This document shows, piece after piece, positions 28,435 through 37,266 of a stretch of 64,000 bases of DNA (the first letter of the stretch is position 1; each line of letters begins with the position of its first letter). The notes under the pieces were generated by a model that was not told the origin of the DNA, searched no databases, and was given only the letters and a program-made list of their open reading frames with translations. The position numbers and the translations under genes are program-made. Source of the DNA: Sphingobacterium puteale (GTDB lineage Bacteria; Bacteroidota; Bacteroidia; Sphingobacteriales; Sphingobacteriaceae); assembly GCF_003627955.1 (NCBI RefSeq), contig NZ_RBWS01000007.1, forward strand, positions 186,001 to 250,000, written 5' to 3'.

Positions 28435-29319
28435 TTATATAACGGAGTAAAGTGTCTGTTTATAGTTTTGAACATATTCTTTGGGGTTGCAACCTATAAT
28501 CTGTTTAAATACGCGGTTAAAATTGGTAATACTATTGAATCCGCAATTGTACGCGATTAACGAAACACTGTCTAGATGATCTTCATTCAATTGACTACAA
28601 ACCTCTTTAACTCGTATTCGATTTAAATATGCGACAAAAGTAACACCACAATGTTTTTTAAAATACCGACAAAATGCCTGAGGCGTAAGATTGGCGTAAT
28701 CGGCAACATCTTCTAGGCTAAGGTCATGTTTATGGTTTTCTTTGATATAATTACAGATTAGATTAATTCGATTTGAGCTATGAACTGTATCAGATACCGC
28801 CTCTCCTCTTTCTGAACAAAGCGGATCCGTTTCCCTTGATATAGTCGCCAAAGATCGCAAAAGATAGAAAAAATGCATCAGTTTATCCATCTGATCTGAA
28901 GATTTCAATTGTAAAATTCTTTCTGAAATTTGCGTAAAATATTCATCTGGAATTTTAAAACCACATGAATTATTGTAAATAAAATGATTTAGCGATTCAA
29001 ATTCCTCCAAAGAAAACATTAACTTGAGCTTGCCATTTGGATCAAAAAAAATAGATATAGAGCGAGATTCATTTGAAAAACCATCCTGAGAAGACGACTT
29101 AAATACATGTGGTTGATTTGCCCCCAAGAAGAAAATATCATTTTCCTTAAAAGGGTGCAACGTATCTTCAACAATCAATATTCCCTTTCCTTTTACTATC
29201 CACATAAGCTGTGCTTCTTGGTGCCTGTGAAGATGCGGATAAAAAGTTTCTAAAATATCTTCTTGTACAGTTAGGCTTTGGCCCTGCATACTGGGCACAT
29301 TAAATTGGAGCGTTTTCAT
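28435..29319 (-). CDS. AraC-family regulator with cupin sensor domain
   Basis: 294 residues: an N-terminal cupin-like ligand domain (YPHLHRHQEAQLMWIVKGKG, about 27-110) and two C-terminal AraC HTH motifs (LSLEDVADYANLTPQAFCRY and VSLIAYNCGFNSITNFNRVF, with KEYVQNYK at the end). It lies upstream of the susCD operon on the same strand and divergent from the peptidase operon, so it could control either or both. The effector is unknown. Confidence 0.92.
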   Translation of the reverse strand: MKTLQFNVPSMQGQSLTVQEDILETFYPHLHRHQEAQLMWIVKGKGILIVEDTLHPFKENDIFFLGANQPHVFKSSSQDGFSNESRSISIFFDPNGKLKLMFSLEEFESLNHFIYNNSCGFKIPDEYFTQISERILQLKSSDQMDKLMHFFYLLRSLATISRETDPLCSERGEAVSDTVHSSNRINLICNYIKENHKHDLSLEDVADYANLTPQAFCRYFKKHCGVTFVAYLNRIRVKEVCSQLNEDHLDSVSLIAYNCGFNSITNFNRVFKQIIGCNPKEYVQNYKQTLYSVI

Positions 29320-29857
29320 AGGATTTCATAAGTTTATGTTCAAAACTACTGTTTAGTTAACATAAATATAACAACTACGAAACAAGTAAAGATATCGTTC
29401 GCAACAGATGTAAAAACAAAAACAAAATATGTATATAAAGGGATAATATTTAGCATATTTACTGATTATGCAATCGGTAAGGCATAAAATCACATAAAAT
29501 ACCCTAATATTTTAAAAAACATGGTTAAAATACAATTAGACTTTGATAAATTGTGATAATTAATATTCAATATAAACTTCGAACTTTATTTAATACCAAT
29601 ATTATTTTGTTTTGATGCATAAATCACTTGTAGTAAGCAATTGTAACAGCATAAAAGTATCAAGCGTATAAACAATTTATTGACGACGCTTATTTCGCGA
29701 ATCAAGAGATAAATTTTTAACGATATTAGCCAGCATATTATAATATGAATGACACCATTTAATCTCAACTAAACGCTAACACACAACAGAATAAAAATTA
29801 GTTTTGATATTTTCATCAGATAACGGCTCTATTGCCGCTCTTAATTTTCAAAAATTT
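29320..29857. other. AT-rich divergent region between AraC and peptidase operon
   Basis: No supported gene. It separates the AraC gene (minus) from the peptidase operon (plus). A small dyad ACAATT...AATTGT is present near 29531-29555. The ORF frame of the peptidase extends into this region to 29804 but lacks support there. Confidence 0.35.
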
Positions 29858-31246
29858 ATGTTTAACACAAATATCTATACTACCCGCAGGAACGAACTCA
29901 CGACAAAATTTACTTCAGGTAAAGTTTTGTTGTTGGGAAACATTGAAAATCCGATCAATTTTGAACACAATACTTACCCTTTTCGTCAAGATAGCAGTTT
30001 TTTATATTATATCGGTATAAAAAGTCCTCAATTGGCCGCTGTGATCGATATTGACCAAGGAGAGACAATACTATTTGGTAACGAAATGACCATCGATGAA
30101 ATTGTCTGGATGGGACAACAGCAGACTCTGGCGGAAAAAGCTACACTTTCAGGTATCCATAAGGTACTTCCTTTTGAGCAACTCTTTGACTATCTAAAAA
30201 AAGGGGAGAAAAATTTGATCCATTACCTCCCCCCCTATCAGTCACACAACAAATTATTGCTTGGAAAATTGCTTAATTGTCCGGTTGAACAGCTTCAACC
30301 ATCTATCGTTTTAATTCAGACCGTAGCCGCACAACGCAGTATTAAATCAGCGGAGGAAATTGTTGAATTAGAGAAAGCTGTGGACGTCGCTGTGGATATG
30401 CACCGTCTTGCCATTCAGATGACCAGACCAGGCCGCTATGAGTATCAGATCAGCAATGCCATGCAGCATTTCGCACAAGATCAGGGCATGTCTTTTTCCT
30501 ATCCTCCGATAGTTACCAAACGAGGTGAAATATTGCATAACCACATGCAATTTCATCAAGTTCACGAGGGAGACCTTTTGTTAAACGACTCGGGTGTTGA
30601 AACATCACTCGGATATGCCTCCGACCTAACGCGTACCTTTCCCGTAGGCAAACGCTTTACCTCTTTACAGGAGGAAATTTATCAGATTGTTTTACATGCT
30701 TTTAAATCTGCTGAACGCTTATTAACTGTTGGAGCTCGCTTTAAAGATATCCACTTAAAAGCCTGTGAAGCACTTGTCGAGGGCCTGATACAAGTTGGAT
30801 TTATGAAAGGTAACGTGCAGGATGCAGTAGTTAACCATGCACATGCTTTATTCTTTCAATGTGGACTCGGCCACCTCATCGGTTTGGATGTACATGATAT
30901 GGAAGATCTCGGCGAACAATATGTAGGTTATACCGAAGCCGAACCTAAAGACACCAAGACTTTTGGTCTTAAATCCCTGCGACTAGGCAAGCAGTTAGAA
31001 GTGGGCAACGCACTTACCGTTGAACCGGGCATCTATCTCATCCCCGAGCTCACACAACTTTGGGAGCAGCAAAATCTACACAAGGATTTTGTTAATTATG
31101 ATTTTCTGAAAAAACACCTCAAATTTGGCGGTATCCGTATCGAAGATAATTATATCATGCAGGAAAATGGGGCAAGGCGTTTGGGAAAATACCTTGAACG
31201 GGAGGTAAATGAAATCTATCAGCTTAAAGACAGTGCTCCGAATTAG
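29858..31246 (+). CDS. pepP: Xaa-Pro aminopeptidase, M24B family
   Basis: Removes an N-terminal residue preceding proline. About 462 residues from the ATG at 29858 (MFNTNIYTTRRNEL, the usual AMP_N start); an upstream in-frame ATG at 29804 is less likely. N-terminal creatinase-like domain, then the pita-bread domain with metal ligands Asp in NDSGVETSLGYASDLTRTF, His in CGLGHLIGLDVHDME, Glu in LTVEPGIYL and Glu in GGIRIEDNY. There is no signal peptide, so it is cytoplasmic. First gene of a three-peptidase operon, 68 bp before the S9 gene. Confidence 0.93.
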   Translation: MFNTNIYTTRRNELTTKFTSGKVLLLGNIENPINFEHNTYPFRQDSSFLYYIGIKSPQLAAVIDIDQGETILFGNEMTIDEIVWMGQQQTLAEKATLSGIHKVLPFEQLFDYLKKGEKNLIHYLPPYQSHNKLLLGKLLNCPVEQLQPSIVLIQTVAAQRSIKSAEEIVELEKAVDVAVDMHRLAIQMTRPGRYEYQISNAMQHFAQDQGMSFSYPPIVTKRGEILHNHMQFHQVHEGDLLLNDSGVETSLGYASDLTRTFPVGKRFTSLQEEIYQIVLHAFKSAERLLTVGARFKDIHLKACEALVEGLIQVGFMKGNVQDAVVNHAHALFFQCGLGHLIGLDVHDMEDLGEQYVGYTEAEPKDTKTFGLKSLRLGKQLEVGNALTVEPGIYLIPELTQLWEQQNLHKDFVNYDFLKKHLKFGGIRIEDNYIMQENGARRLGKYLEREVNEIYQLKDSAPN

Positions 31247-31314
31247 GGATACCGGGAGCCAAAATGGCAAACCCCTGTGCGTTGAATATTTGACTTACAA
31301 AACATCATAAACAA

Positions 31315-33489
31315 ATGAATCGAATTAGACATTTTATTTTAGTCAATCTGTTATTAGTTCTCTACGTATCCAATCCACTCTTTGCTCAGAGACTCTGGAT
31401 GGAAAATGGTGATCAATATTATGAATTTTCGGATAAAGGAATAGAAACCGTCAATCCTAAAAACGGTTCCAGAACAATCTTTTTATCTCATGAATTACTT
31501 GTTCCTCAGGGAATGAAAACAGCATTAAAAGTCGAGAATTTTTCGATATCCAAGAATAGGGAACTAATTTTAATCTATACCAATAGCAAAAAGGTTTGGC
31601 GAGAAAATACAAGAGGCGATTATTGGGTGTACAACAAGAAATCCAATCAATTGACACAAATAGGCCGTCAATTTCCATCATCCCAACTGATGTTTGCCAA
31701 ATTTAATCCTCAAGCCAATAAAGTGGCTTATGTTAACAAAACAGACCATAATATTTATGTGGAGGATTTAACGAATGGAAATATAAACGCCGTAACGGAG
31801 GATGGGACAGACCGTATGATCAATGGAACTTTCGATTGGGTTTATGAGGAAGAGTTTGGTTGCAAAGATGGTTTTAGATGGTCGCCTGATGGTCTCTCTA
31901 TCGCCTACTGGAAACTTGACGCAAACAGTATCCGTAATTTTCTAATGATTAATAATACGGATAGTCTCTACTCTTTTACCATTCCTGTAGAATATCCGAA
32001 AGTAGGACAGTCTCCAAGCGCTTGTTCCATATGGACTTATGAACTTGCTAGCGGAAAGAATAGCCGCATAAACATTCCCGGAGATCCTGAACAGCATTAT
32101 ATTCCACGTATGGAATGGTGTATGGACAGCAAACAGCTTATTTTTCAGCAACTCAATAGGAAACAAAACGAAAGTAAGATCTACACAGCTTCCATTGCTA
32201 CTCATGAAGCTCAAGCAATACATCGCGAAACGAGCGATTCCTGGATTGACATCAAGGCAAGATGGAATAATAATGATCCTTCGGGCTGGGACTGGATACA
32301 GGATGGAAAAGCATTTATATGGGTATCGGAAAAAGAGGGCTGGCGAAAAATCTATCAAATTGACTTAAAAGGAAATGAAAAGCTCATTACGAAAGCGGAT
32401 TATGACATTATCAATCTTGATTTTCTAGATCCTAAAGGAGAAATAATCTATTTCACTGCTTCTCCCAGCAATGCGACTCAAAAATATCTGTATAGTGTCT
32501 CTACTAAAGGTGGCTCTCCAAAAAGGCTCACACCAGCATCTTTCGAGGGAACTTGCGATTATGATATTTCGAAAGATGGCAAGATTGCTATCTTCAGCTT
32601 TAGCAACCGTGCCGAGCTCAAGCAAGATGCTATTATCGAGCTCCCTACACACCGGACAGTAGTGGATTTTGAGGTTAAACGTGAAAAGAAAGTCAGTGAT
32701 GGCATAGCCGAATTTTTCAAAGTTAAGACTACTGAAGGTGTCGAACTAGATGGCTGGATGGTCAAACCGCTGGATTTCGATCCGAATAAAAAGTATCCAG
32801 TAGTCTTTATGGTATATGGTGAACCTGCTTCACAAACTGTAATCGACAACTTTAGCGCAGGTTATAACAGCTTGTATAAAGGAAATATGGCCCAGGACGG
32901 ATACATTTATATTTCTTTGGATAACCGGGGCACACCTGCTCCTAAAGGTAGCCTATGGCGCAAAAGTATCTACCGTAAAATCGGTCAGCTCAATATTCGT
33001 GATCAAGCATTAGCCACACAGGAAATATTAAAATGGTCTTTTGTAGATAATTCGCGCATCGCAGTCTGGGGATGGAGCGGAGGTGGTTCGAGTACACTCA
33101 ATTTGCTTGGACAATACCCACAAATCTATAAAACAGGTATTGCAATAGCCGCTGTTGCCAATCAACTACTTTATGATAATGTTTATCAAGAACGTTATAT
33201 GGGACTTCCACAAGAAAATCTAGCAGATTTTGAAAATGGGTCGCCATTAAAGTATGCCAAAAATATTAAAGGAAATCTACTGTATATACACGGCACTGGA
33301 GACGATAATGTTCATTATCAGAATGCGGAAGTTCTTATAGACGAATTCATAAAAAATAATGTACAATTTCAGTTAATGTCCTATCCTAACCGTAGTCATT
33401 CCATTAGTGAAGGAGAAGGGACTCACGAACACCTAAGAACGTTATTTACGAATTATTTAAAACTACATTGCCCTCCAGGCGGAAGATAA
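31315..33489 (+). CDS. Dipeptidyl peptidase IV-type S9 peptidase
   Basis: 724 residues with a signal peptide ending near PLFAQ, hence periplasmic. An N-terminal beta-propeller (about 30-480) carries the Glu pair that anchors the substrate N-terminus (FDWVYEEEFG). The alpha/beta-hydrolase domain has Ser588 in GWSGGG, Asp in HGTGDDN (about 663) and His695 in NRSHSI. The family releases Xaa-Pro or Xaa-Ala dipeptides. It is followed after 4 bp by an M1 aminopeptidase. Confidence 0.93.
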   Translation: MNRIRHFILVNLLLVLYVSNPLFAQRLWMENGDQYYEFSDKGIETVNPKNGSRTIFLSHELLVPQGMKTALKVENFSISKNRELILIYTNSKKVWRENTRGDYWVYNKKSNQLTQIGRQFPSSQLMFAKFNPQANKVAYVNKTDHNIYVEDLTNGNINAVTEDGTDRMINGTFDWVYEEEFGCKDGFRWSPDGLSIAYWKLDANSIRNFLMINNTDSLYSFTIPVEYPKVGQSPSACSIWTYELASGKNSRINIPGDPEQHYIPRMEWCMDSKQLIFQQLNRKQNESKIYTASIATHEAQAIHRETSDSWIDIKARWNNNDPSGWDWIQDGKAFIWVSEKEGWRKIYQIDLKGNEKLITKADYDIINLDFLDPKGEIIYFTASPSNATQKYLYSVSTKGGSPKRLTPASFEGTCDYDISKDGKIAIFSFSNRAELKQDAIIELPTHRTVVDFEVKREKKVSDGIAEFFKVKTTEGVELDGWMVKPLDFDPNKKYPVVFMVYGEPASQTVIDNFSAGYNSLYKGNMAQDGYIYISLDNRGTPAPKGSLWRKSIYRKIGQLNIRDQALATQEILKWSFVDNSRIAVWGWSGGGSSTLNLLGQYPQIYKTGIAIAAVANQLLYDNVYQERYMGLPQENLADFENGSPLKYAKNIKGNLLYIHGTGDDNVHYQNAEVLIDEFIKNNVQFQLMSYPNRSHSISEGEGTHEHLRTLFTNYLKLHCPPGGR

Positions 33490-33493
33490 GCGA

Positions 33494-35167
33494 ATGAAAA
33501 GAACACTATTATATGCGCTAGGTACCTATGGTATTTTGGTCGCAGGCTACCAGCAATCCAACGCGCAACTGATGAAAGAAAAAAATGAATTCACGCGAGC
33601 GGATTCATTGCGGGGATATCTCACACCATTGCGCACTTGCTACGATATCCAATATTATCATTTGGACGTGAAAGTAGATGTAGACAATAAATTCATTTCA
33701 GGTTCAAACTTATTCCGCTTTAAGGCCACGGAAGATTTTGAACGTTTACAATTCGATCTGTTTGCCAATCTTAAAATTAATAAGGTTATCTATCAAGGGA
33801 AAGAGCTCTCATTTACAAGAGAATACAACGCTGTTTTTTTGAACTTTCCTACTAAAATCACCAAAGGTGCGCAAAGTGAATTCACAGTGTATTATGAAGG
33901 TCATCCCACAGAGGCAGCACGCGCTCCCTGGGACGGTGGCTTTGACTGGAAAAAAGACAGCAATGGTAAACCTTGGGTGGCTACAGCCTGCCAAGGTATG
34001 GGCGCTAGCGTCTGGTGGCCTAATAAAGACCATCAATACGATGAAGTCGACAGTATGATGATTTCGATCGCTGTCCCAAAAGAAGTAATGAACGTATCTA
34101 ATGGGCGATTGGTAAAAGTGGAAAAAATGAAAGACGGATACAACAAATACCATTGGAAAGTTGCCAATCCGATCAACAACTACAATGTAGCCATCAATAT
34201 TGGAGACTATATTCATTTTCAAGAAAAATACAAAGGTGAAAAAGGTCCTTTGGATGTCGACTACTATGTCTTGCGAGAGAATGATAAAACAGAAAAAAAG
34301 GCTCATCTTCAAAAAAATGCCAGACAGACGTTAGAAGCATTTGAGTATTGGTTTGGTCCATATCCTTTTTATGCAGATGGTTACAAACTGGTCGAAACGT
34401 ATCATACGGGTATGGAACATCAAAGTGCTATTGCCTATGGCAATCATTATCAGAATGGATATCGTGGAAACGATGCTTCGGGAACAGGTTGGGGGAAAAA
34501 ATGGGATTTCATTGTCGTACACGAATCGGGCCACGAATGGTTCGGCAACAACATCACCGCTGCTGATCTCGCTGATATGTGGATCCACGAAAGCTTCACC
34601 AACTATTCTGAAGCCTTGTTCATTGATTACTTTTATGGTAAAGAAGCTAGTCAAGCTTATGTCCACGGCATTCGACGTGGCATTCAAAATGACATTCCCA
34701 TACAGGGACCATATCACGTAAACAAAGAAGGTTCCGGTGATATGTATCCCAAGGGCGGTGTTATGCTCAACATGATCCGTACGATGATAGCTAATGATGA
34801 TAAGTGGCGCACGTTATTACGAGGCTTGAACAGCAAATTTTACCATCAACAGGTTGATTACAATGATATTGTCCGTTATTTAAGTCGGCAAACTGGTTTG
34901 GATCTATCAAAAGTATTTGAACAGTATGTTCAGCATGCATCTATCCCGACATTAGAGATCCAACAGGATGCTTCCGGCGCAGTACTGGGAAGATGGATTA
35001 GCGAAGTCAAAGGGTTTCATATGCCAATACATATTGGAATAAAGGGTAAAAACAGACAATTGGTCCATTTAGATCAGCATTTTAGAGCAATTAAAATTCC
35101 GGGATTAAATAAAGAAAATATTGATATAGACACGTTTAATTATTATGTCGGGGTTTTATCAGAGTAA
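33494..35167 (+). CDS. M1-family zinc aminopeptidase
   Basis: 557 residues with a signal peptide (about 1-24, YQQSNAQ). The zinc site HESGH (343-347) plus Glu366 and the substrate-binding loop TGMEHQ, the GAMEN-equivalent, are intact. Shorter than full-length M1 enzymes (about 850), lacking the large C-terminal helical domain, as in many Bacteroidota periplasmic M1 peptidases. Last gene of the operon, followed by a long-stem hairpin. It probably finishes degradation of peptides cut by the S9 enzyme. Confidence 0.92.
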   Translation: MKRTLLYALGTYGILVAGYQQSNAQLMKEKNEFTRADSLRGYLTPLRTCYDIQYYHLDVKVDVDNKFISGSNLFRFKATEDFERLQFDLFANLKINKVIYQGKELSFTREYNAVFLNFPTKITKGAQSEFTVYYEGHPTEAARAPWDGGFDWKKDSNGKPWVATACQGMGASVWWPNKDHQYDEVDSMMISIAVPKEVMNVSNGRLVKVEKMKDGYNKYHWKVANPINNYNVAINIGDYIHFQEKYKGEKGPLDVDYYVLRENDKTEKKAHLQKNARQTLEAFEYWFGPYPFYADGYKLVETYHTGMEHQSAIAYGNHYQNGYRGNDASGTGWGKKWDFIVVHESGHEWFGNNITAADLADMWIHESFTNYSEALFIDYFYGKEASQAYVHGIRRGIQNDIPIQGPYHVNKEGSGDMYPKGGVMLNMIRTMIANDDKWRTLLRGLNSKFYHQQVDYNDIVRYLSRQTGLDLSKVFEQYVQHASIPTLEIQQDASGAVLGRWISEVKGFHMPIHIGIKGKNRQLVHLDQHFRAIKIPGLNKENIDIDTFNYYVGVLSE

Positions 35168-35185
35168 TGTTTCTTCAAGGATCTG

Positions 35186-35236
35186 ACACTGTGCTCTAAC
35201 AAAAGTATATAGCTATTTTTGGAGCACAGTGTTTAT
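35186..35236 (+). terminator. Hairpin after the peptidase operon
   Basis: ACACTGTGCTC (35186-35196) / GAGCACAGTGT (35222-35232), 11-bp perfect stem, 25-nt loop, tail TTATA. The poor T-run makes this a moderate candidate. Confidence 0.55.
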
Positions 35237-35374
35237 ACGTTAATTTTCTTAACACCAATCTATATACAATAAGTCTCTTGGTCTTCTTATGAATTAATCA
35301 ACTCTGAACTAATACTCTCCCTTTTTGCTTTGTCTTAGATCAGAGAGACAGAAGAAAATAAAAATTAAAAAAAC

Positions 35375-35405
35375 TTGCAAGTGTGTATAAAATACACTAT
35401 CTTTG
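35375..35405 (+). promoter_or_regulatory. Promoter of small RNA copy 2 with spacer palindrome
   Basis: TTG at 35375-35377 and TATCTTTG at 35398-35405, 20-bp gap. GTGTAT-AAA-ATACAC occupies 35383-35397 within the gap. An A-rich tract precedes the -33 box, as in the other copies. Confidence 0.75.
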
Positions 35406-35410
35406 AACTA

Positions 35411-35477
35411 TCATAATTTAGGTTTATAATTGGTTATTTAAGGTTTTCATTCTCCCCGTTTGAAAACCTTTTTTTTT
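35411..35477 (+). ncRNA. Small RNA, copy 2 of a three-copy family
   Basis: About 67 nt, identical to copy 1 from TATCATAATT to the terminator. Stem 35440-35448 / 35462-35470, TCTCCCC loop, long T-run to 35477. It lies between the peptidase operon and the minus-strand quinone reductase, in an otherwise empty 500-bp gap. Confidence 0.75.
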
Positions 35478-35665
35478 GTCCTTACCTCTTACCAGGATAA
35501 ATAAAATTTAGCGCGATTAAGATTGATTGAAAATGATAAATTCTCTTCAGATCATTCTTCATTAAGCGATTATAATCTAATAGCCATCGAATTTTCGTAC
35601 TTTAAGTTTCTGGATCATCATTTCCAAATTAGCGAATGGTATAGCGGTCGAAATACCAGACGCGC

Positions 35666-36196
35666 CTACAGCTGTTCTAAAAAATCAAGATACAGCGGAA
35701 CACTCCGTTCGACCCATTCTTCCGAAGTATTTTGTTCAATACCATAATATGCAAAAAGTGGTCTATAATTCGCGTGAATATAATTAAAGGTAATTTCAAA
35801 TGGACTAGTCAATTGATCCAAGTTATATTTGTACTTGCCTGTAGTGGAATACTCTTTTTCATCAACCCCAACAGACAATGCCAATGCAATTCTCTTGCCC
35901 GCTAACTTATAACCACTTGACTTTCCATAGGCCCAACCGTATGTTAACACCTCATCCAGCCACTTTTTAAAAAACGGGGGGCAATTAAACCAATAAAAAG
36001 GAAACTGAAATACAATTTTATCATACTTTTCAATCAATTGTTGTTCCTCCTTTACATCTATTTTTTCATCAGGGTACTTCTCATGCAATTGATGAATTTC
36101 ATAGTTTTCTGGGTATTTTTTCAATTCTTCAATCCACCTTTTATTAACGATTGATTCATTTATATTTGGGTGAATTATCATTACTAACGTTTTCAT
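35666..36196 (-). CDS. NAD(P)H-dependent quinone reductase-like flavoprotein (KefF/MdaB type)
   Basis: 176 residues, flavodoxin-2 fold: MKTLVMIIHPNINESIVNKR at the N-terminus, FQFPFYWFNCPPFFKKWLDE as the flavin-binding region, then GKRIALALSVG. It probably makes two-electron reductions of quinones or other electrophiles. Divergent from an HxlR regulator 160 bp away, the usual arrangement for electrophile-induced reductases, so that protein is the likely repressor. Both are bracketed by small-RNA copies 2 and 3. Confidence 0.88.
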   Translation of the reverse strand: MKTLVMIIHPNINESIVNKRWIEELKKYPENYEIHQLHEKYPDEKIDVKEEQQLIEKYDKIVFQFPFYWFNCPPFFKKWLDEVLTYGWAYGKSSGYKLAGKRIALALSVGVDEKEYSTTGKYKYNLDQLTSPFEITFNYIHANYRPLFAYYGIEQNTSEEWVERSVPLYLDFLEQL

Positions 36197-36356
36197 TATA
36201 TCTAGTTATTCAAAAGTTTTATATACTATTTACCACGCGCCATCTGATAACTGTAATAGTTTCATTGGCGTTGCTAGCTGGGATTAAAAATAGATAGATA
36301 TTTCTTATTTTGGTACAGTGGTAACCCAATGTTCGGTACTATAAAAAATGTAGGTG

Positions 36357-36716
36357 ATGACAAAAATCAAAGAAAGTTCCAGTAATTTCGCCAACAGGCA
36401 AATGTTAGCAAATGAGTGTCCTGAAGTATTTGCTGCTCATATTATTGGTGGTCAATGGTCTTTAGCTATCTGTTGCTATCTAATCAACGGAAGTCTTCGA
36501 TACAATGAAATTAAAAAGTGTCTTCCAAATATTACCGAACGCATGTTGACGTTGCAATTGCGAAAATTAGAGAAAAGCGGAGTTGTAAAACGTACGATAT
36601 ATCCAGAAGTACCGCCACGAGTAACATATGAATTGACCCCAATCGGTCATGAATTATCCCCTATTATTAGCGAACTTGGAAAATGGGGAGAAAAATTAAA
36701 AGGACTCTCTCCTTAA
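36357..36716 (+). CDS. HxlR-family transcriptional regulator
   Basis: 119 residues from ATG 36357 (a GTG one codon earlier is possible). The HxlR winged helix begins with the conserved Cys (NECPEVFAAHIIGGQWSLAI) and continues with LRYNEIKKCLPNITERMLTL and the wing RTIYPEVPPRVTYELT. HxlR proteins often sense quinones or thiol stress through that Cys. The divergent reductase at 35666 is the expected target. Two copies of GGTAC (36312, 36335) lie upstream as possible contact sites. Confidence 0.92.
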   Translation: MTKIKESSSNFANRQMLANECPEVFAAHIIGGQWSLAICCYLINGSLRYNEIKKCLPNITERMLTLQLRKLEKSGVVKRTIYPEVPPRVTYELTPIGHELSPIISELGKWGEKLKGLSP

Positions 36717-36871
36717 TCTTTATTGACATTTCTGAAAAAGGTAAGCGAAAATATTGAATTTCAGCTTGCCCCAAACACCTTGTTGTTAATTTATTATAGC
36801 ATCAAAAAGTCTGATCCCAACCTCTTTTGATACAGCCATTATCATATTGATATTTTTATTTTAAAAAAAAT

Positions 36872-36902
36872 TTGCATAGTGTATAAAATACACTTATATT
36901 TG
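36872..36902 (+). promoter_or_regulatory. Promoter of small RNA copy 3 with perfect palindrome
   Basis: TTG at 36872-36874 and TATATTTG at 36895-36902, 20-bp gap. The gap is filled by the perfect palindrome AGTGTAT-AAA-ATACACT (36878-36894). Confidence 0.78.
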
Positions 36903-36907
36903 TACTA

Positions 36908-36971
36908 TCATAATTTAGGTTTATAATTGGTTATTGAAGGTTTTCATTCTCCCCGTTTGAAAACCTTTTTT
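36908..36971 (+). ncRNA. Small RNA, copy 3 of a three-copy family
   Basis: About 64 nt; one base differs from copies 1 and 2 (GGTTATTGAAGG against GGTTATTTAAGG), just outside the terminator stem. Stem 36937-36945 / 36959-36967, TCTCCCC loop, T-run. It stands about 190 bp downstream of the HxlR gene, in a 550-bp gap with no gene. Confidence 0.75.
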
Positions 36972-37204
36972 GTTTGTATCTATATCCATTTTTTTAACTC
37001 CCTTCCCCTCCCATTAGTCAGGCCAGATGCCAGTTCTCATCATCACTATCCTAAGGCATAGGAACAAAATTATTTACATTGACTCTTATATTTCCATCAA
37101 GATAGATCAAAATACATTCGATTTGTCTCCTCCAATACAATAAATTGGAGCATATTTTAGGTTGAATGATAGTAAACCAGTTGGCTTCTCGATAAAAGCC
37201 CAAT

Positions 37205-37245
37205 AAACAAAAAGCGAGGTATAAATTAAATATCCCTCGCTCTTT
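37205..37245 (-). terminator. Terminator of the Gfo/Idh/MocA operon
   Basis: AGCGAGG (37213-37219) / CCTCGCT (37235-37241); on the minus strand the stem is followed by TTTTTGTTTA. The other flank has TCTTTTAT, so it may act on both strands. Confidence 0.65.
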
Positions 37246-37266
37246 TATAGTTCAAAAATGATCAGA

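Noticed and set aside
33809..34312. 167-codon reverse frame opposite the M1 aminopeptidase
   Set aside because: Low-complexity Phe/Val-rich translation, a shadow of the M1 gene.
22590..36971. Small RNA units as a MITE or insertion-sequence end
   Set aside because: No terminal inverted repeats or target duplications at the unit edges; the conserved block matches promoter-to-terminator boundaries instead.
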